The position numbers and the translations under genes were made by a program. Positions 24,341-36,100 of a stretch of 64,000 nucleotides of DNA are shown in pieces. The notes beneath the pieces are model-generated. The model was given only the letters and a program-made list of their open reading frames with translations. It did no database searches and had not been told where the DNA came from. The number at the start of each line of letters is the position of its first letter. Positions within the stretch are counted from its first letter, which is position 1. Source of the DNA: Amorphophallus konjac (lineage: Eukaryota; Streptophyta; Magnoliopsida; Alismatales; Araceae); contig CM040123.1 in NCBI GenBank assembly GCA_022559845.1, positions 322,753,933-322,817,932 of the forward strand, given 5' to 3'.

Positions 24341-24357
24341 CCTAGGCTCTGATACTA
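24341..24357 (-). promoter_or_regulatory. Primer binding site next to Tekay gag
   Basis: Minus strand TAGTATCAGAGCCTAGG, close to the initiator-Met tRNA primer site TGGTATCAGAGC with one change. It lies 3 bases below the end of the Cassandra LTR and 60 bases above the gag ATG. Confidence 0.85.
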
Positions 24358-24360
24358 TTC

Positions 24361-24603
24361 TGTCACGCCCCGTACTCTATACCGTCGAGGTATTGTCCGC
24401 TTTGGCCTACCGGCCTCACGGTTTTGTCCCTTTCTAACAGTGATCGGCTCCAGAATGGGGGACTTCCCGGGAGGTCACCCATCCCAGTATTACTCCCCAT
24501 TAAGCACGCTTAATATCAGAGTTCTTTACAAGAACTGAGCCGATACTTCAAAAGGCGCCTCGGTGATATAGAGTACAACTTAGCTATATTTGAGGGTGTT
24601 ACA
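24361..24603 (-). repeat. Cassandra-type LTR with 5S rRNA-like segment
   Basis: A 243-bp unit with TG...CA ends on the minus strand: it begins TGTAACACCC and ends GGGGCGTGACA. It contains a 5S rRNA-like stretch (24457-24524). These are the hallmarks of Cassandra, a non-autonomous terminal-repeat element in miniature with 5S sequence in its LTRs. A purine-rich tract precedes it and a primer site follows it. Only one copy is present, and the expected second Cassandra LTR is replaced by the Tekay LTR. Confidence 0.88.
24457..24524 (-). other. 5S rRNA-like Pol III promoter segment in the Cassandra LTR
   Basis: Minus strand matches the middle and 3' part of plant 5S rRNA: AGAACTC, then TTAAGCGTGCTT (A-box region), then GGATGGGTGACCTCC and GGGAAGTCC (C-box region). 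The first 40 or so bases of 5S rRNA are not recognisable, so this is not a functional rRNA gene. It may still recruit TFIIIA/Pol III. Confidence 0.88.
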
Positions 24604-24739
24604 ATCTACCCCTCTTATATAGGCGACGTCCTCGTCGTTGGGCACATATAGCACGCAATCACGCAATCAAACCCCCAGGCAGGTAGGACTCTAAGGTGGC
24701 CCCTACAGGCTCAAGAGGTGGCTCCCACTATGTAGCACT
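24604..24739 (-). other. Cassandra internal region, downstream half with polypurine tract
   Basis: Short noncoding sequence ending on the minus strand in AAGAGGGGTAGAT right before the LTR start TGTAACACCC. Its other half is 36722-36834. The copia-like element lies between, flanked by GCACT. Confidence 0.75.
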
Positions 24740-25086
24740 TGTTGTGCCCCTGTGGTTTTGATGATGGTTTTGATGATTGGTTTTTGATGTGAGTTAATCA
24801 CTGTGAGTCATCTTGGTTTTGATGATGGTTTTGATGATTGGTTTTTGATGTGAGTTAATCACTGTGAGTCATCTTGCTATGTGTCATCATGCTATTATTC
24901 AGTCATTCTCTGATCATAATGCTTTCTTTTATATGCATGATAAATTCATGTTTTATCATGTAAATGTATGGAGTTCATAGGGCTATCAGATAACATGCTC
25001 TACTTAATTCTGTCTACACTCTGTCTGCACAGTCTCCACAGCAGTGCGTCAACTCCTTGAGCTGATGCGTCGACTCTTCAGTTCAA

Positions 25087-26990
25087 TCTCTCAAGTCTAT
25101 ACACTCCATGCCCATTCAAGTCTATACATCGGTTTGATTCAAAGTCTGTACACTGCTTCTCTTCGTCAAAGTCCATACATCCTCAGCTGAACCCCATGTC
25201 TGTACAACGGCCTCAATCTTCATATATCTACATTCTGTTTGGATAGTATGGACAGTGGTGGGTCGACCCACCCTTGCTGATGCATCGACCCATCAGAACA
25301 TTGTTCTTTATAGTATGCCCATACATTGGTCTTCTTGACTCAAGGTCTATACATCTGGAAAGGGGCCAAGTCTATACAGTCTCACGCTCAAATCCTTCAA
25401 AGTCCATACATTGGACTGTAGCTTCTACTGTTCATGCCTTGGTCCAAGTCTATACAGTGCACTGTGCAGCCTGTTCGTGTTCAAGCTTGTTGGTGAAGTC
25501 TGTACATCGCTCGCTCCTTCAGCTTTCACCAAGTCTGTACAGCGTGAACAGTTTGTCTCAATCCTTCGAAGTCTACACATTCATATGTCTTCTAAGTCTT
25601 CACATTGCCAAAGTATGTGCATCCCCAACTCTATACAACCGATTGATGTTGCAGTGTTCACCAAGTCTATACATCGCCTTCAGACCTTCAAGTCTATACA
25701 CTGCTACATGAACCAAGTCTGTACATCGGCTTCGCATCTGCAAGTCTGTACATTGGAGTCAGTTCACCAAGTCTATACACTGGACTTTGTTTCACCAAGT
25801 CTGTACACTCCACATCTTTTCCTACGCTTGGCCAAGTCTATACACTCATACCTTTTCCTACGTTTTACTGGCCAAGTCTATACATCGCTAAGTCTGCACA
25901 TTGTCTTCAGCTCAAGCGTTCAAAGCCTAAAGTCTGTACAGCGCAAAGTCTACACATTGGCTCAGGGTCGCCAAGTCTATACATCGCTAAGTCTGCACAT
26001 TATCTTCAGCTCAAGCGTTCAAAGCCTAAAGTTTGTACAGCGCAAAGTCTACACATTGGCTCAGGGTCGTCAAGTCTATACATCCACAGTGGACGTTCAA
26101 GTCTATACATTGACCCTAACACTCAAAGTCTGTACACTCGCTGCACTGTACAAGTCTATACACTGGAGTCGTCAGCTGTGAGGACAGCATGTCTGTACAC
26201 TGGTTCTCATGCATGTTAAACATGAAGTCTGTACACTGCATGGTCTCAACTTGCGTCTCACTGAGGATCCATACACTGTAAAGTCTATACAGACTTCATC
26301 GTCTTAGAGAGCGTTTTAGGCATCAAGTCCACACATCCGATCGTCTCTGTAAGCGTCTCAAGCTGAAGTCTATACATTGGCGCACTGTTCATGCATCAGG
26401 TCTCAAAGTCTATTCAACGAGGGCTTCGCATCTTCATGTCTATACATTGGTCGGTGCAAGTGTATACAATGGACGAGTCTGCATAGTGCATATGTTCTAA
26501 GTATATACACTGTGTTGCATTACATGTTTTTACATCTAAGTCTATACATCTGATAGGCTTATTAATGCATCAGTCTGCAAGTCTATACACTGAGCTCGCA
26601 TGAAGACTTCAACTCTATACACTCACTCAGTGTACACACTTACTCACTTGCTGTTCTTCAAAGTATGCACATCGCATAGCTTCACATATTTGAAGTCTAT
26701 ACATTGGAGCGTTTGTACATTGCATTTGCATTCACAAGCCTATACATCCTGAAGTCTGCCATTGCTCCCTCATTCAATGAAGTCTGCACATTGCTGAATG
26801 TTCTTCAAGTCTGAACAGCGGATGTCTTCATATGTGAAGTCTATACACTGCATGCTCACTCAACTAACTCTATACACTCGTTTGTTAACCTTCAACTCTA
26901 TACACTCGATTGTTAACTTCAAAGTCTATTCACTCAAGCTGCAGGTTGACTGTACACACTTTGTTAACACCTGAACCAAGTATATACATC
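25087..26990 (+). repeat. Array of AAGTCTATACA-type motifs in the 5' LTR
   Basis: Dozens of degenerate copies of AAGTCT(A/G)(T/C)ACA(C/T)(T/C), nearly all in the same orientation, spaced roughly 20-45 bases with unrelated spacers. It is not a simple tandem repeat. The same array is in the 3' LTR (33515-35415). It causes spurious open frames rich in Ser-Leu-Tyr-Thr. Confidence 0.85.
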
Positions 26991-27044
26991 CAACTGATAT
27001 CTACTTATGTCTGTGTGGCAGGTACTGTTCGAGAAGCTGAAGGC

Positions 27045-27149
27045 ACGTGATCCAAGGACCTGAGATGCTGACACGTGGCCAAATACCTGGGCGGGAAATG
27101 TGGAGGCCACACGCGCCCAGTGCTGCCTCTGCTCGAGCTGCTATAAAAG
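27045..27149 (+). promoter_or_regulatory. Core promoter of the 5' LTR: G-boxes and TATA
   Basis: GCACGTGATC at about 27045 and ACACGTGGC at about 27070 are G-box/ABRE-type sites, 70-100 bases above TATAAAAG at 27142. The set is repeated in the 3' LTR (TATA at 35575-35582). Confidence 0.6.
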
Positions 27150-28044
27150 GGAGTCTCGGTTGTCTGAAGGAAGGTGATCGAAAGGCAGAGAGCCATCGAG
27201 AAAAGCTGAAGAGCAGAGAGTGCCTCCACGATACAGAGAATAGAGAAGAAGAAGAAAAGAGAGCAGAAGAAGGAAAAGAGAGAGATAGTGCTCGTGAGAA
27301 GTGAGAAGAAAGAGAGAAGAAAGAGAAGCAGAAAGAAGAGGAAGAAAAGAAGAGGAGGAGAGAGTCTATTGAAGATCAGTTCAGTCTATTCGTGGATCAA
27401 ATCCAGAATGACTATGCTCATTGAGAGCTACATCTCTTGTGTTTCATTTCCAGCTTTTGTTACTGTGCTTTTTATGTTTCTTTATTTTTTCTTTTGTTTC
27501 TTTGGTTAGCCTTATTCTTCCGATTGCCCTGCTAGGGATCGGGTTCCTCCTGTGGATTCAGGACAAGGGAGACTTGTCTCCGGTTCTGGGTTTGTGACTA
27601 GCAAGTCCAGGGGTCCCTCCGGTCTGGAGGAAGAGAGACTTCGGTCTCTGGTTTCCAAGTGGCTGGGAGTCACTTGGGGTGTCCCTCCGGTTGGGAGGAA
27701 GAGGGGAGGCTGTTCCCCTGGTCAAGCTGTGTGGCAGCAACTGTTCGCAGACTGAGTCTGCTTGGTTCTAGTATTTGCTAGTGAAGCCTCACTCCGGTTG
27801 GAAGTAAGGGGTGGATGTAGGTCTGGAGGATCGAACCACCTAAAAATCTATTGAGCTATGGTTTGCTTTGTGTGCTTGCTTCCGCTAGATGCTTGGATAG
27901 GCGCGCTCCATGTGTTTGCTCATAAGTTTAATTGAATTTGTTTCATTCTATGATTGCATCTAGCATCTGAGTTTTTATTTGGGCATTATTCGTAGAAGGA
28001 TACATTCACCCCCCCTCTGTATCCGGGCCTAACACCCTAACCGT

Positions 28045-28056
28045 TGGTATCAGAGC
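28045..28056 (+). promoter_or_regulatory. Primer binding site of the gag-only element
   Basis: TGGTATCAGAGC, the exact complement of the initiator-Met tRNA 3' end, 2-3 bases after the LTR. Confidence 0.9.
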
Positions 28057-28166
28057 CGGTGTCTGCATACAAGGTCCAGCGACCTGCAGATTCGATCTTG
28101 CAGTCTTAGGTGCTAATTTATTTTTAGTGCATCAATATTCCTGTTGCATTAATCTGTTGTGTTCTC

Positions 28167-30826
28167 ATGGCTCATCCACCGATTTTCAGTGGTACGCATT
28201 TTAATGCATGGTTCGCTAGTCTGAAGAATTATATCAAATCTGTGAATCCAGACCTGTGGAAAGTAATTTCACATGGTCCTCATGAACTACCAAAGAAAAA
28301 GTCCAAATGGACTGACAGTCACAAGTCTATGCATGAGGAGAATCAGATAGCTATAAATCTAATGAAGGCAGCTACTGATAGAGCCTTTCACTCATGCTTC
28401 GTTGATTGCAGTTCTGCTAAAGACATTCTGGATACACTAAAGCGAACTCAGGAGATAGATGTGGACAGCTGCATGATGGCCAACAGAAGAAATCAAAGTG
28501 GCAGCGATCAAGGCAGCAATCAAACTGAAGAAGATGATGATGATGAGGTAAATCTCTTCGAGAATTTTTCTTTAGAAGATTGGGAGAATGCATATGCTGA
28601 ATTATTGGAATCTCATGAACTGTTAAGAAAACAGTATGAAAAATTGAAGAAGGGTACTGGTTTAGATAGTTCAAGTTCTCCTTGTAGAAATTGTGTTGAA
28701 TTGAAAAATATTCATGATGCCTGTATGTCTGATTTTCAAATATTGAAGAAACAAGTTTCATTATTGAAAACTGAAAATCAAGATCATATAAATGTGATAT
28801 CTGAACTCAAAGAAAAATTCAACTCAAATAATGATAATCAGACTCTTGTTAACTATCATGACCAGTATGAAAAATTACTAAAAAACTTTGAAAGTGTGAA
28901 CTCAGATTTAAACAAGCTGAAATCTGAAAATGATTCTATGAGAACATCTGCTAATAAAAATGATAAAAAATCTGAGAAACTTGAGCAGGAGAAGAACTTA
29001 TTTGCTGAAAAACTTGAAGCCATCAAATCTGTGAATGTGGAATTACAGAAAAACATTGAAAAGAAGGAAAAAGATTTGAAGGAATTCAAGGCTGGAAGAA
29101 AACTTGAAACTAACTCAGAAGATCAGACTTTGATAAATGAGTTAATTCAGAATGACAAGCTTAAGGAAGAAAATGAAAAACTAAAAATGCTGAACTCCAC
29201 TATGTCTGAGAGACTGCTAGCCTTAGAAAGAGGAAAAACTGTGTGTGTTGAAGATTCTGATAAACTGAGCAATATGGAACAGGAAGTTGAAAAATATAAA
29301 ACTGCTAACAAAGTTTTGAATGAAGCTATGAATTGCTGTGAGCAAGAGATTACCAGTTATGAGCTACATATTTCCTCTTTAAAAAATGAAATTCAGGATT
29401 TGAAAGTTTCCTTGTCTAAATTTGTTGATGGGCAGAAAAACCTAGACAAGCTACTAGGTATAAAAATCAACCCTAGGAAGGAAGGGCTGGACTACAATAA
29501 GATAAACAAGAAGGAACTTCAGAACAAAGTTATGACATCTTTTGTAAGTGATTCAGATGTAGCCACCACCTCTAAAGACAAACAGTCCATTGCTCAGAAA
29601 ATGTGGGGAGCAAAGGATAATTTTAAGAAAGAGGGACTGGGCTACAGTCCAGTCATGAGGAAGGTCGATGGATCCAATTTGAAAACTATTTTTGTTAAAT
29701 CTTCTGAACAGGAAAAGCCTTCTACTTCATCTTCACCTCAGTATAAGGCTAAGAAAATAAAAAAATATGATAAAAATCAGAAAATGATTGGAAAACAGAA
29801 AATAAATAAAAAGGGTCCATCAGTGTTTACTGATCACGGTCCTCACACACACTCACATGCATCTAAAAAGAAGATTATATGTCATTACTATCATAAAGTT
29901 GGACATCTGATGCATGAGTGTAAGTTGATGGAGAAGGATGATAAGAATGCTAGGAGATCTCATGATAAAAATCCTTCACCTCAGAAAAGGAGTGTCACAT
30001 GTTCTAATTGTGGCAAATCAGGACACTCAATTACTCATTGCTGGTTTGCTAGTGGTAAGAAAACCTTTTATTCATATCATGCTAAATTCCCTGCAAACCA
30101 ACATGTTTTTAGTAAAAACAAATCTGTTTCAATGAACCAGCACATCATCTGTTTTAACTGCAACATGATGGTCACAAGACCTCTGAATGCTGGTCAGGTT
30201 CTTTTAAAAGAAATTCTATTTCATGCTTTGAATGTGGAAAGAGTGGCCACAGGGCCATTGAATGCTGGCATGCTCAAGGTAAGAATGAGAATTTCAAACA
30301 TGCTAAATTCCCTGTAAATGGAAATGGTTTTGGTAGAAATGTTTTTAGAGGCAAGCACAATGAGTGCTTCAAATGTGGGAAGTATGCCCACACAGTCAAG
30401 GACTGTTGGCATGCCCAAGGAGGCTATGGCAATAATGAACTCAATTTTAAAAAGAATGCCTCTTATTGCTCTCACTGTGGAAAGCATGGCCACATAGTCA
30501 AAGACTGTTGGCATGCTCAAGGAAAAAATTTCATCTCTGGAAAGTTTAAATTCCCTGCAAGTACAAATACTCTCAGAAAGAACAAAGTTGTTTTCAAAAA
30601 GAAAAACTTTGAATGTTTTGATTATGGAAAACAGTTTGGTCATGCGAATAACAGAAATTTCCATGCTAATGCACATACAATTCATGTTCATAATAATGTG
30701 CATAAATCAGATCTGAAAACTGCTGCTCCTTGCTATCAAGTTAAAAATGTGCTGAGAAAACCTGCTAGGAGTAATACTGTCATGTCAGGACCCAAGACTT
30801 CTTGGGTGCCTATTTGTGTAAAATAG
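28167..30826 (+). pseudogene. Copia-type Gag with multiple CCHC knuckles (one frameshift)
   Basis: ATG at 28167. Residues 1-100 show the Ty1/copia Gag start (FSGTHFNAWFASLKNYIKSV). Residues about 140-420 are Lys/Glu-rich coiled coil. From about 29875 come seven knuckle-like units: one with Cys2 replaced by Tyr, an intact one (CSNCGKSGHSITHC, about 30000-30041), one broken by the frameshift near 30165-30175, three intact (about 30223, 30369 and 30463), and one degenerate (about 30610). The 716-residue frame ends at 30317, but after the frameshift the other frame continues to a TAG at about 30826, ending SWVPICVK, as copia Gag regions do before protease. Gag would bind and package RNA. It would need enzymes from another element. 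Confidence 0.82.
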
Positions 30827-33162
30827 TTTGCTAACCTGCAGGTGTGCCTTGGAAGCTGAAGAATAAAGAGGGGTAATAAACCAAGGCACTCAAGAATGAA
30901 AACCCCTTCCTGAATCTTTCAGGTAAATTTCTTGCACTTCCTGTTTTTAGTTCTACTGCATGACATACTAAATCTATTTTTGCATAATCATTCTTCATCT
31001 GCATTGTCTAAATTGATGCCTCTGAACTCTCCTCATCTGAAGTGCATATATGTGATTTGCATATATAGTACATTGAAAAATCTGAACTGCATTTGAATGC
31101 TGTTTGAAATCTGTCCATTGCATTCTGAAAAATCTGATTAGCTGAAATTTGATCCATGCATGCTGCCCATGTTGAATTATCATGCATGACCTCAATGGTA
31201 TATAAATGGTAAGGTACCAAAAGGCAGGGAAGTCTGTCTGGAGGTTCTTACTATGTGTGAGGTGGTCTTTTAGACAAAGTGCTACGCCTAGTACCATGGG
31301 TCACCTTGTTGGATAGGACAGTCTGAATGTGCATGAATCAAAATCATATGTTCAATTTCTCATGGCAAACATTGCATGTTTTAAGGGGGAGTTACTTGCA
31401 TGTGTTTTTGCATACATAAAGTGCATTGCATTTCCTTAGATTGAAAATGCCAAAAAGATTGTCTAAATGCATGTTGTCAGGGGGAGTCAATGCATTACAT
31501 ATAGGTTGTCAAATACGTACTCATGTGAGAATTCATTGCATATCCTTCCTTATTGATTTTGTTGACAGACCTTGAACATATTTTTGAAAACATTGAGCTT
31601 CAAAATCTCTCCTATCAATTGGTATCATTTGGCTTCAGATTTCTATCAGTCTTTCATGAAGATTTCAATGGGACTATCTCGATCATAAATCTGAAAATTC
31701 TTGAACTAGAAATCTTCTATTATACATTTTTATGAATGACTGAAATAACTCATGTGGTTTAAGTTTAATGTATTCAATAAGTTTATCTTTAAAATATCTT
31801 AAAAATATCTGAAGCATGTTTAATAAACCTTAACCATCTGTTTCATGCTGTGTCTTGTAAAATCTTCTGAAATCTACATTATTGAATACATGACTTTATT
31901 TGGTTAAGTACATGAAATTGTTATTGATTTGAAGCAAATGAATTTTTCTGAAATGTCTAAAGGGTATTTTCTATCAGAGCAATGACCTTGGTCACTGAGA
32001 AACACATGTCCAAAGGACTGTGTCATGAGGTACCATAGTTAACTCTGATTAAGAATAATTGAATTTCAGGCAGAGCAATGGCATGCACACTGAGAAATAT
32101 AACTCACTCATCAAGAAATGATTTGCAGTGTGTCATGATGTGTAAATGCTATCTCTGTTCATATAAAGCATGACAGTTAGTCACACTAAGTGCTTAGGGA
32201 TATTGGCCTCTGATCAAGGTATATCCTCTAGTTACAAGGTGTGCACTGAACTAGAGTGCTCGTAAAATTTGTAGCATGAAAAATTATCGAACGAATTGAA
32301 ATATCTGAATATTGATGCTAAAATCAAATTGCTACAATCCTAGACAAAATCATATGACTTCATAATTGCTTGATTTCAATACTGATGCATGTAATTCCGA
32401 AAGAAGTCAATAAATTTGATTGTGTAAGAGAAAGGGAGTTTTATCAAGATAAATATGAGGGCTTGGTTCATTTTTATTAAACCATGGTTTTAGATATCAA
32501 TACAGAATTTTATTGATAAACTCTACATACATCATGTTTAAACCATGTTGTTCAATAAAGCTCATTCATAAGCCCTTATAATGGAAGACTTTGAAAAACT
32601 TATGTTTTGGATTTATGAGATTGATATCTCTCTGAAAATCTGACTGAATTTTTTGAGATTGGAGCTTCTTTAAAAATATGCTAATTGAACCTCTTCTGCT
32701 CATTGACCTGAACTTCTCCTTGTTTTCCCCTGTGGTCTCCTTCTCATTCATTTCATAAGGTTCCATTTATTGAGGGGGAGCCTCCTTGTCATATGCATCA
32801 TGCTGCATAGAAGGAGAAGAATTGTGCTCTTGCATTCATATTTCTGGTATCTGCATCTACATTCATACCCCTTCCCATGGTTTATTTTGATTATACCAAA
32901 GGGGGAGATTGTTTGCCAAAGAGGGAGAATATCATTCAATCAGTGCATGCAGGTTCCTTTTGATCATCTCTAACTCATGCTTTTGCTGAAACTCTTAAAG
33001 GGGGAGAATCATGTTCTTGCAAGTGGGAGAAATTGACTGAATTTTTATACATGCTATAATTTCTCAAACTATTTTCTTTTTGATGAAGTCAAAGGGGGAG
33101 AATAGTTTGTGTCATCAGCATTACTCACAGTGTAGTATTACCTTCATCAAAAAGGGGGAGAT
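30827..33162 (+). other. Noncoding interior of the gag-only element
   Basis: AT-rich and without protease, integrase or RT motifs in any frame I can see. The last 400 bases contain several GGGGGAG motifs (about 32775, 32900, 33000, 33090 and 33153). Confidence 0.8.
33150..33162 (+). promoter_or_regulatory. Polypurine tract of the gag-only element
   Basis: AAAAGGGGGAGAT directly before the 3' LTR start TGTTGTG. Confidence 0.88.
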
Positions 33163-36100
33163 TGTTGTGCCCCTGTGGTTTTGATGATGATTTTGATGAT
33201 TGATTTTTGATGTGAGTTAATCACGGTGAGTCATCTTAGTTTTGATGATGGTTTTGATGATTGGTTTTTGATGTGAGTTAATCACTGTGAGTCATCTTGC
33301 TGTGTGTCATCATGCTATTATTCAGTCATTCTCTGATCATAATGTTTTCTTTTATATGCATGATAAATTCATGTTTTATCATGTAAATGTATGGAGTTCA
33401 TAGGGCTGTCAGATAACATGCTCTACTTAATTCTGTCTACACTCTGTCTGCACAGTCTCCACAGTAGTGCGTCAACTCCTTGAGCTGATGCGTTGACTCT
33501 TCAGTTCAATCTCTCAAGTCTATACACTCCATGCCCATTCAAGTCTATAGATCGGTTTGATTCAAAGTCTGTACACTGCTTCTCTTCGTCAAAGTCCATA
33601 CATCCTCAGCTGAACCCCATGTCTGTACAACGGCCTCAATCTTCATCTATCTACATTTTGTTTGGATAGTATGGACAGTGGTGGGTCGACCCACCCTTGC
33701 TGATGCGTCGACCCATCAGAACATTGTTCTTTATAGTAAGCCCACACATTGGTCTTCTTGACTCAAGGTCTATACATCTGGAAAGGGGCCAAGTCTATAC
33801 AGTCTCACGCTCAAATCCTTCAAAGTCCATACATTGGACTGTAGCTTCCACTGTTCATGCCTTGGTCCAAGTCTATACAGTGCACTGTGCAGCCTGTTCG
33901 TGTTCAAGCTTGTTGGTGAAGTCTGTACATCGCTTGCTCCTTCAGCTTTCACCAAGTCTGTACAGCGTGAACAGTTCGTCTCAATCCTTCGAAGTCTACA
34001 CATTCATATGTCTTCTAAGTCTACACATTGCCAAAGTATGTGTAGCCCCAACTCTAAACAACCGATTGATGTTGCAGTGTTCACCAAGTCTATACATCAC
34101 CTTCAGACCTTCAAGTCTATACACTGCTACAGGAACCAAGTCTGTACATCGGCTTCGCATCTGCAAGTCTGTATATTGGAGTCAGTTCACCAAGTCTATA
34201 CACTGGACTTTGTTTCACCAAGTATGTACACTCCACATCTTTTCCTACGCTTGTCCAAGTCTATACACTCATACCTTTTCCTACGTTTTACTGGCCAAGT
34301 CTATACATCGCTAAGTCTGCACATTATCTTCAGCTCAAGCGTTCAAAGCCTAAAGTCTGTACAGCGCAAAGTCTACACATTGGCTCAGGGTCGCCAAGTC
34401 TATACATCGCTAAGTCTGCACATTATCTTCAGCTCAAGCGTTCAAAGCCTAAAGTCTGTATAGCGCAAAGTCTACACATTGGCTCAGGGTCGTCAAGTCT
34501 ATACATCCACAGTGGACGTTCAAGTCCATACATTGGCCCTAACACTCAAAGTATGTACACTCGCTGCACTGTACAAGTCTATACACTGGAGTCGTCAGCT
34601 GTGAGGACAGCATGTCTGTACACTGGTTCTCATGCATGTTAAACATGAAGTCTGTACACTGCATGGTCTCAACTTGCGTCTCACTGAGGATCCATACACT
34701 GTAAAGTCTATACAGACTTCATCGTCTTAGAGAGCGTTTCAGGCATCAAGTCCATACATCCGATCGTCTCTGTAAGCGTCTCAAGCTGAAGTCTATACAT
34801 TGGCACACTATTCATGCATCAGGTCTCAAAGTCTATTCAACGAGGGCTTCGCATCTTCATGTCTATACATTGGTCGGTGCAAGTGTATACAATGGACGAG
34901 TCTGCATAGTGCATATGTTCTAAGTATATACACTGTGTTGCATTACATGTTTTTACATCTAAGTCTATACATCTGATAGGCTTATTAATGCATCAGTCTG
35001 CAAGTCTATACACTGAGCTCGCATGAAGACTTCAACTCTATACACTCACTCAGTGTACACACTTACTCACTTGCTATTCTTCAAAGTATGCACATCGCAT
35101 AGCTTCACATATTTGAAGTCCATACATTGGAGAGTTTGTACATTGCATTTGCATTCACAAGCCTATACATCCTGAAGTCTGCCATTGCTCCCTCATTCAA
35201 TGAAGTCTGCACATTGCTGAATGTTCTTCAAGTCTGAACAGTGGATGTCTTCATATGTGAAGTCTATACACTGCATGCTCACTCAACTAACTCTATACAC
35301 TCGTTTGTTAACCTTCAACTCTATACACTCGATCGTTAACTTCAAAGTCTATTCACTCAAGCTGCAGGTTTACTGTACACACTTTGTTAACACCTGAACC
35401 AAGTATATACATCCAACTGATATCTACTTATGTCTGTGTGGCAGGTACTGTTCGAGAAGCTAAAGGCACGTGATCCAAGGACCTGAGATGCTGACACGTG
35501 GCCAAATACTTGGGCGGGAAATGTGGAGGCCACACGCGCCCAGTGCTACCTCTGCTCGAGCTGCTATAAAAGGGAGTCTCGGTTGTCTGAAGGAAGGTGA
35601 TCGAAAGGCAGAGAGCCATCGAGAAAAGTTGAAGAGCAGAGAGTGCCTCCACAATACAGAGAATAGAGAAGAAGAAGAAAAGAGAGCAGAAGAAGGAAAA
35701 GAGAGAGATAGTGCTCGTGAGAAGCGAGAAGAAAGAGAGAAGAAAGAGAAGCAGAAAGAAGAGGAAGAAAAGAAGAGGAGGAGAGAGTCTATTGAAGATC
35801 AGTTCAGTCTGTTCGTGGATCAAATCCAGAATGACTATGCTCATTGACTATGCTCATCGAAAGGCAGAGAGCCATCGAGAAAAGTTGAAGAGCAGAGAGT
35901 GCCTCCACAATACAGAGAATAGAGAAGAAGAAGAAAAGAGAGCAGAAGAAGGAAAAGAGAGAGATAGTGCTCGTGAGAAGCGAGAAGAAAGAGAGAAGAA
36001 AGAGAAGCAGAAAGAAGAGGAAGAAAAGAAGAGGAGGAGAGAGTCTATTGAAGATCAGTTCAGTCTGTTCGTGGATCAAATCCAGAATGACTATGCTCAT

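Larger units (their letters stand above)
24740..28042 (+). repeat. 5' LTR of the gag-only element
   Basis: About 3.3 kb. It starts with two tandem 61-bp units (24754-24814 and 24815-24875), then a 1.9-kb motif array (25087-26990), then G-box motifs and a TATA box at 27142-27149, a purine-rich leader with AGAGAA repeats, and ends before the primer site. Confidence 0.9.

Noticed and set aside
24457..24524. A real 5S rRNA gene
   Set aside because: Only the middle and 3' part is present, within a TG...CA LTR beside a primer site, as in Cassandra.
25274..26181. Open frames rich in SLYT/KSIH in the 5' LTR (also 33697-34463)
   Set aside because: They arise from the AAGTCTATACA motif array read in two or three frames. 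No domain, and they lie upstream of the TATA box.
30827..33162. Hidden copia pol in the gag-only element
   Set aside because: I looked for protease DSG/DTG, integrase DDE and RT YVDD-type motifs in translated fragments and found none.
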